Source: Thermoanaerobaculales bacterium | Lineage (GTDB): Bacteria; Acidobacteriota; Thermoanaerobaculia; Thermoanaerobaculales; Sulfomarinibacteraceae | Assembly: GCA_025456145.1 (NCBI GenBank) | Contig: JALOLD010000042.1 | Span: forward strand, 1 to 33,716 | DNA length: 33,716 nt | Direction of reading: 5' to 3' | In this document: piece by piece, positions 30,627-33,716 of the stretch | How positions within the stretch are numbered: position 1 is the stretch's first letter | How the letters are laid out: each line of letters opens with the position of its first letter | Program-made: the position numbers and the translations under genes | Notes under the pieces: model-generated | Databases searched by the model: none | What the model was told of the DNA's origin: nothing | Seen by the model: the letters and a program-made list of their open reading frames with translations, nothing else

Positions 30627-33281
30627 ATGGATGCAGAAAGGCGACGACTTGGTGGTGTCGTGATCGGCCGACCGGGGACGGTCGCGGTGTGGCTCGGGAT
30701 GGTGTTCCTGACTACAGTGCCGTCGGGCGCGCAGACGTTGGTGGCGGTGGACGACAGCTACGGTGTGCCGTTTGCGGACGCGCTGGTGGTCGAGCAGCCG
30801 GGTGTGATGTCGAACGACACGTACGGTGGGTCACCGGTGTCCGGTGCGACGGTGACGCTGATCGACCCGCCGTTGGAGGGGGCGCTGGAGTGTGAGTCGG
30901 ACCCGGTGACGTACGACCTGTGCCCGGACGGGTCGTTCATGTACATGCCGGGGTCGAGCTTGTGTTGGTCCGAGAGCGCATACCTGGCGCAGCTTGGTGC
31001 GCTCGGCGGCGCCGGGCTGATCCAGGAGGGATTCGAGGACGACGCGGTGTGGGGCGTCACGCGGAGCCCGATGACCGAGCCGTTGGTGGTGAGCCAGGGG
31101 ATTCGCTGGGAGAGCAACCACCCGGATCCGCCGGCGTCGAACGAGCTGACGACGGGCGGGGGACCGGCGCGGACCGGGCTGTGGGGGTTGTACGACCCCG
31201 AGCATGGCTACGCCACCGGTACGCCGGCCGAATGCGACATCACCAACCCGCCGGAGCATTGTCTTTTCAAGGACGGGTTTACGGGCACGCGAGAGGCCGG
31301 CGGGGGGCTGCTGGTCGGCGCTGGGGGCTACCTCAAGGGGTCGGCGCAGCCGAACCTGTCGATGTACCTGGATGGTGGACCGCGGATCGGGCTCGGTCGG
31401 CTGACGGTGGGCGGGCACCAGTTCTTTGGGGTGATCGACACCGGTGGATTCAGCTCGTTTCGGATCGAGGAGAGCGACGGCAAGGTGGGTCAGGAGCGGT
31501 ACGTGTTCGGCGACGACTTCATTCTCGCGACGGCGACATCAGACACGACGCCGCCGCAGGTGACGCTGGTCAACAGCTGGTACGACACTGGGGACGGAGA
31601 GCTGAGTGAGGGCGAGGTCACGGACACGGCGATCTTCCAGCTCTTGATCAGCTTCGACGAGCCGGTACGGGACCCGATCGGAAGCAGCGATCCGCACGAT
31701 GTGACGAACCCGACGAACTACCTGCTGGTGAACGACGGTGGGAACGGTTTCGAGACCGCGAGCTGTGCGGGGGGAGTCGCGGGGAACGACGTGGCGGTTT
31801 CGGTGGACTGGGTGACGTGGGAGGGCTCGCCGGTGCTGACGGCGACGCTCGATGTCAACGGCGGCGTCGAGCTGCCGGTGGCGAGCTATCGCTTGTTGGT
31901 GTGCGGCACGACGTCGATCCACGACTGGGCGGGGAACACTCTCGACGGTGACGGCAACGGTGTCGGGGGCGACGACTTCGTGCGCAACTTCACGGTGTAC
32001 ATCCCACCGAACGACCCGCCGACGGCGAACCCGCAGTCGGTGACGACGCCGGAGGACACGGCGAAGGCGATCACGTTGACGGGCAGCGACCCGAACATGG
32101 ATCCGCTGACGTTCTCGATCATGACCGGACCGGCGCATGGCGGGCTGAGCGGCACGCCGCCGAACGTGACCTACACCCCGGTGCCGAACTACAACGGCCC
32201 GGACAGCTTCACCTTCCGGGTGTTCGACGGAACGGCATACAGCGCCCCGGCGACGGTGAGCATCGACGTGCTGCCGGTGAATGATCCTCCGACGGCCGAC
32301 CCGCAGGCGGTGTCGACGCCGCAGAACACGCCCGTCGCCATCACCCTCACCGGATCGGATGTGGAGAACGATCCGTTGACCTTCGCCATCGGCACGGGAC
32401 CGTCCCACGGCCTGGCATCGGGCACGCCGCCAGACGTCACCTACACCCCGGCCCCCGGCTACGTCGGTCCCGACAGCTTCACCTTCACGGTGTTCGACGG
32501 CGAGCTGTATAGCGGCCCGGCGACCGTGTCGATCATGGTCACCGAGGTCGTGCTGCCGGTGCTGACCATCGAGGATGCGTCGATCATAGAGGGCGACGCT
32601 GGCACTGCCATGGTAGCCGTCACCATCACCCTGACCCCGGCGAGCGCGAGTGCGGTGAGCGTGGATTGGGCGACTGGCGGCGGGTCTGCGACCGCGGGAC
32701 TGGACTACACGGTCGCCGCCGATACCGCGGACTTCCTGGCGGGTGCGACGATCGCCACAGCGTCGGTCGAGGTCCATGGCGACCTGTCGGACGAGCCCGA
32801 CGAGACCTTTGATGTGACTCTGTCCAACCCGGTCGGCGCCGTGCTCGGGACGCCGTCGACAGCGACGGTGACGATATTCGACGACGACCCCATGCCGGAC
32901 CTTGCCGGCACCGATCTGGTGGTTGGGGAGTGGGTCGGTGATGCGCTGGTGGTCATCAGCCTGTCGGCGGCGAGCGGCTATGACGTCACCGTTGACTACG
33001 CCACCCTCGACGGAACGGCGACCGCGCCGGCGGATTACACCGCCGTCGCCGGGTCGGCCTTTATCGCCGCCGGTGCGAATTCGACCACGGTGGCGGTGCC
33101 GATCGTGATCGATGCCGTGACGGAGCCCGATGAGGTCTTCACGCTCGAGCTGTCCAATCCGACGAATGCGGTCCTGATCACGACGTCGGTCACCGTAACG
33201 ATTCACGATGACCCGAGCCTGATCTTCTATGACGGATTCGAAGCCGGAAACACGACCGCCTGGTCGGGAGTGGTGCCCTGA
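30627..33281 (+). CDS. Large secreted surface protein: cadherin-like, 'EGFED', Calx-beta domains and DGFE C-terminal motif
   Basis: The product is 884 residues from the ATG at 30627; a GTG at 30615 is an alternative. The signal peptide ends TVPSGAQ. Domains in order: an Ig/cadherin-like unit (about 38-110, VDDSYGVPFADALVVEQPG); the 'EGFED' domain shared with the protease (about 113-305, EGFEDDAVWGVTRSP and ARTGLWGLY); a domain starting PPQVTLVNSWYDTGDGELSE (about 309-465); two tandem cadherin-like repeats (about 470-660; GPDSFTFRVFDGTAYS and GPDSFTFTVFDGELYS); two Calx-beta domains (about 665-865); and a C-terminal FYDGFEAGNTTAWSGVVP. The last looks like a sorting or anchoring tag. Up to about 32.3 kb codons are markedly G-ending, then C-ending. 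Probably an adhesin or matrix protein. Confidence 0.8.
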   Translation: MDAERRRLGGVVIGRPGTVAVWLGMVFLTTVPSGAQTLVAVDDSYGVPFADALVVEQPGVMSNDTYGGSPVSGATVTLIDPPLEGALECESDPVTYDLCPDGSFMYMPGSSLCWSESAYLAQLGALGGAGLIQEGFEDDAVWGVTRSPMTEPLVVSQGIRWESNHPDPPASNELTTGGGPARTGLWGLYDPEHGYATGTPAECDITNPPEHCLFKDGFTGTREAGGGLLVGAGGYLKGSAQPNLSMYLDGGPRIGLGRLTVGGHQFFGVIDTGGFSSFRIEESDGKVGQERYVFGDDFILATATSDTTPPQVTLVNSWYDTGDGELSEGEVTDTAIFQLLISFDEPVRDPIGSSDPHDVTNPTNYLLVNDGGNGFETASCAGGVAGNDVAVSVDWVTWEGSPVLTATLDVNGGVELPVASYRLLVCGTTSIHDWAGNTLDGDGNGVGGDDFVRNFTVYIPPNDPPTANPQSVTTPEDTAKAITLTGSDPNMDPLTFSIMTGPAHGGLSGTPPNVTYTPVPNYNGPDSFTFRVFDGTAYSAPATVSIDVLPVNDPPTADPQAVSTPQNTPVAITLTGSDVENDPLTFAIGTGPSHGLASGTPPDVTYTPAPGYVGPDSFTFTVFDGELYSGPATVSIMVTEVVLPVLTIEDASIIEGDAGTAMVAVTITLTPASASAVSVDWATGGGSATAGLDYTVAADTADFLAGATIATASVEVHGDLSDEPDETFDVTLSNPVGAVLGTPSTATVTIFDDDPMPDLAGTDLVVGEWVGDALVVISLSAASGYDVTVDYATLDGTATAPADYTAVAGSAFIAAGANSTTVAVPIVIDAVTEPDEVFTLELSNPTNAVLITTSVTVTIHDDPSLIFYDGFEAGNTTAWSGVVP
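30750..30960 (+). repeat. 211-bp near-identical repeat, copy 1
   Basis: This segment codes for the first cadherin-like domain of the surface protein. It recurs at 33506-33716 with six mismatches in 211 bp (about 97% identity). The last 99 bp are identical. The offset between copies is 2756 bp, in the same orientation and reading frame. Confidence 0.95.
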
Positions 33282-33317
33282 CCGGGTTGTCCGCGACCGC
33301 ACCGACGGACCCCGGTC
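33280..33317 (+). terminator. Bulged hairpin at the end of the surface-protein gene
   Basis: GACCGGG (33280-33286) pairs with CCCGGTC (33311-33317), and GTCCG (33289-33293) pairs with CGGAC (33306-33310), with a TT bulge and a 12-nt loop. It starts within the stop codon of the preceding gene. No T-run follows. Confidence 0.5.
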
Positions 33318-33382
33318 GTCCCGGCCGAGGTCGACGAAGGCAGATCGTCGACGGTTCAGGGCCGATCCGCGGGGAGTTTCGA

Positions 33383-33716
33383 TTGGACAGCCGTCCACAG
33401 CGACGGGGAGGGGCCAGGATCCGGCGGTCGGTGAGACCGATCGCGCTGCCCGTCCTGCTCGCCCTCCTCGCGTCGTCCGCGGCTGCCCAGGTCCTCACCG
33501 GTGTCGACGACAGCTACGGCGTGCCGTTTGCGGACGCGCTGGTGGTCGAGCAGCCTGGAGTGATGTCGAACGACACGTACGGTGGGTCGCCGGTGTCCGG
33601 TGCGACGGTGACGCTCGTCGACCCGCCGTTGGAGGGGGCGCTGGAGTGTGAGTCGGACCCGGTGACGTACGACCTGTGCCCGGACGGGTCGTTCATGTAC
33701 ATGCCGGGGTCGAGCT
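33383..33716 (+). CDS. Paralogous secreted surface protein, 5' part (runs off window)
   Basis: A TTG at 33383 follows GGGGAG with a 6-bp spacer and opens a frame that continues to the window edge (111 codons visible). A signal peptide (IALPVLLALLASSAAAQ) is followed by VDDSYGVPFADALVVEQPG and the same first domain as the upstream surface protein. Only one amino-acid change (Ile to Val in TLVDPP) is visible after VDDSYG. The signal peptides of the two genes are unrelated, so the shared part is a cassette duplicated or converted recently. An alternative start is the in-frame GTG at 33431. Downstream architecture cannot be seen. Confidence 0.75.
   Translation, partial: MDSRPQRRGGARIRRSVRPIALPVLLALLASSAAAQVLTGVDDSYGVPFADALVVEQPGVMSNDTYGGSPVSGATVTLVDPPLEGALECESDPVTYDLCPDGSFMYMPGSS
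33506..33716 (+). repeat. 211-bp near-identical repeat, copy 2 (reaches window end)
   Basis: This copy matches 30750-30960 with six substitutions. It is exactly co-terminal with the window, so the true repeat may extend further. Four of the six changes are synonymous third-position changes; the other two fall in adjacent bases and give one Ile/Val change. Confidence 0.95.

Noticed and set aside
1..33716. CRISPR arrays, tRNA or rRNA genes, transposases or phage genes
   Set aside because: None seen. Repeats are limited to the 52-bp tandem copy, the 211-bp cassette and protein-domain repeats.

Overview
The window is about 33.7 kb of GC-rich bacterial DNA. It contains no rRNA, tRNA, CRISPR array or recognisable transposase. 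The protein repertoire suggests a Gram-negative bacterium with an elaborate cell surface, most plausibly an acidobacterium of the Thermoanaerobaculia type. The grounds are Tat- and lipobox-bearing periplasmic proteins, multihaem c-type cytochromes, a DUF6599 lipoprotein, repetitive beta-sandwich secreted proteins and a C-terminal 'DGFEAGN...W' motif. The taxonomic placement is inference.

Layout. Positions 1-3059 (+): the tail of a serine hydrolase broken by a 52-bp tandem duplication, then a Tat-exported aldo/keto-reductase-like ferredoxin lipoprotein whose catalytic tetrad is largely gone, overlapping a DUF6599 lipoprotein gene. Positions 3060-7136: a decayed secreted-protein remnant, a mannose-1-phosphate guanylyltransferase (-), a divergent 1-Cys peroxiredoxin (+), a lipoprotein with three Cys-rich metal-binding repeats (-) and a membrane PAS sensor without an output domain (-). 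Positions 7342-9389 (-): a decahaem cytochrome with a MopE-type metal-binding segment. Positions 9611-15684 (+): a tightly coupled seven-gene operon (NosL, a small membrane-anchored protein, an FtsX/MacB-type permease, its ATPase, an eight-helix membrane protein, SCO/SenC and a cytochrome c fused to a periplasmic binding protein). Five successive junctions are 4-nt start/stop overlaps.

Positions 15685-26574 hold the most unusual locus. An intergenic region carries a CRP/FNR-like site, a heptamer array and a near-consensus sigma-54 promoter. It precedes a possible 56-codon leader ORF overlapping a gene for a secreted 1828-residue beta-helix protein. Three consecutive genes for two-domain multicopper-oxidase-like proteins follow. 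Their copper ligands are partitioned: the first protein has a complete type 1 site and half of a trinuclear cluster in domain 1, the second has the other half in domain 2 with Ser in place of the type 1 Cys, and the third has none. I propose a split multicopper oxidase, a six-cupredoxin heteromer with one trinuclear site resembling ceruloplasmin in logic. NosL, SCO, the ABC exporter, the MopE-like segment and the Cys-rich lipoprotein would be consistent with a copper-supplied periplasmic or extracellular redox system. Its substrate (Mn, Fe or other) cannot be told from sequence.

Positions 26615-33716 (+): a small conserved exported protein, an S8 protease with tandem C-terminal repeats, a large cadherin-like/Calx-beta surface protein sharing an unnamed 'EGFED' domain with the protease, and the start of a paralogue. 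The paralogue repeats 211 bp of its neighbour at about 97% identity up to the last base of the window.
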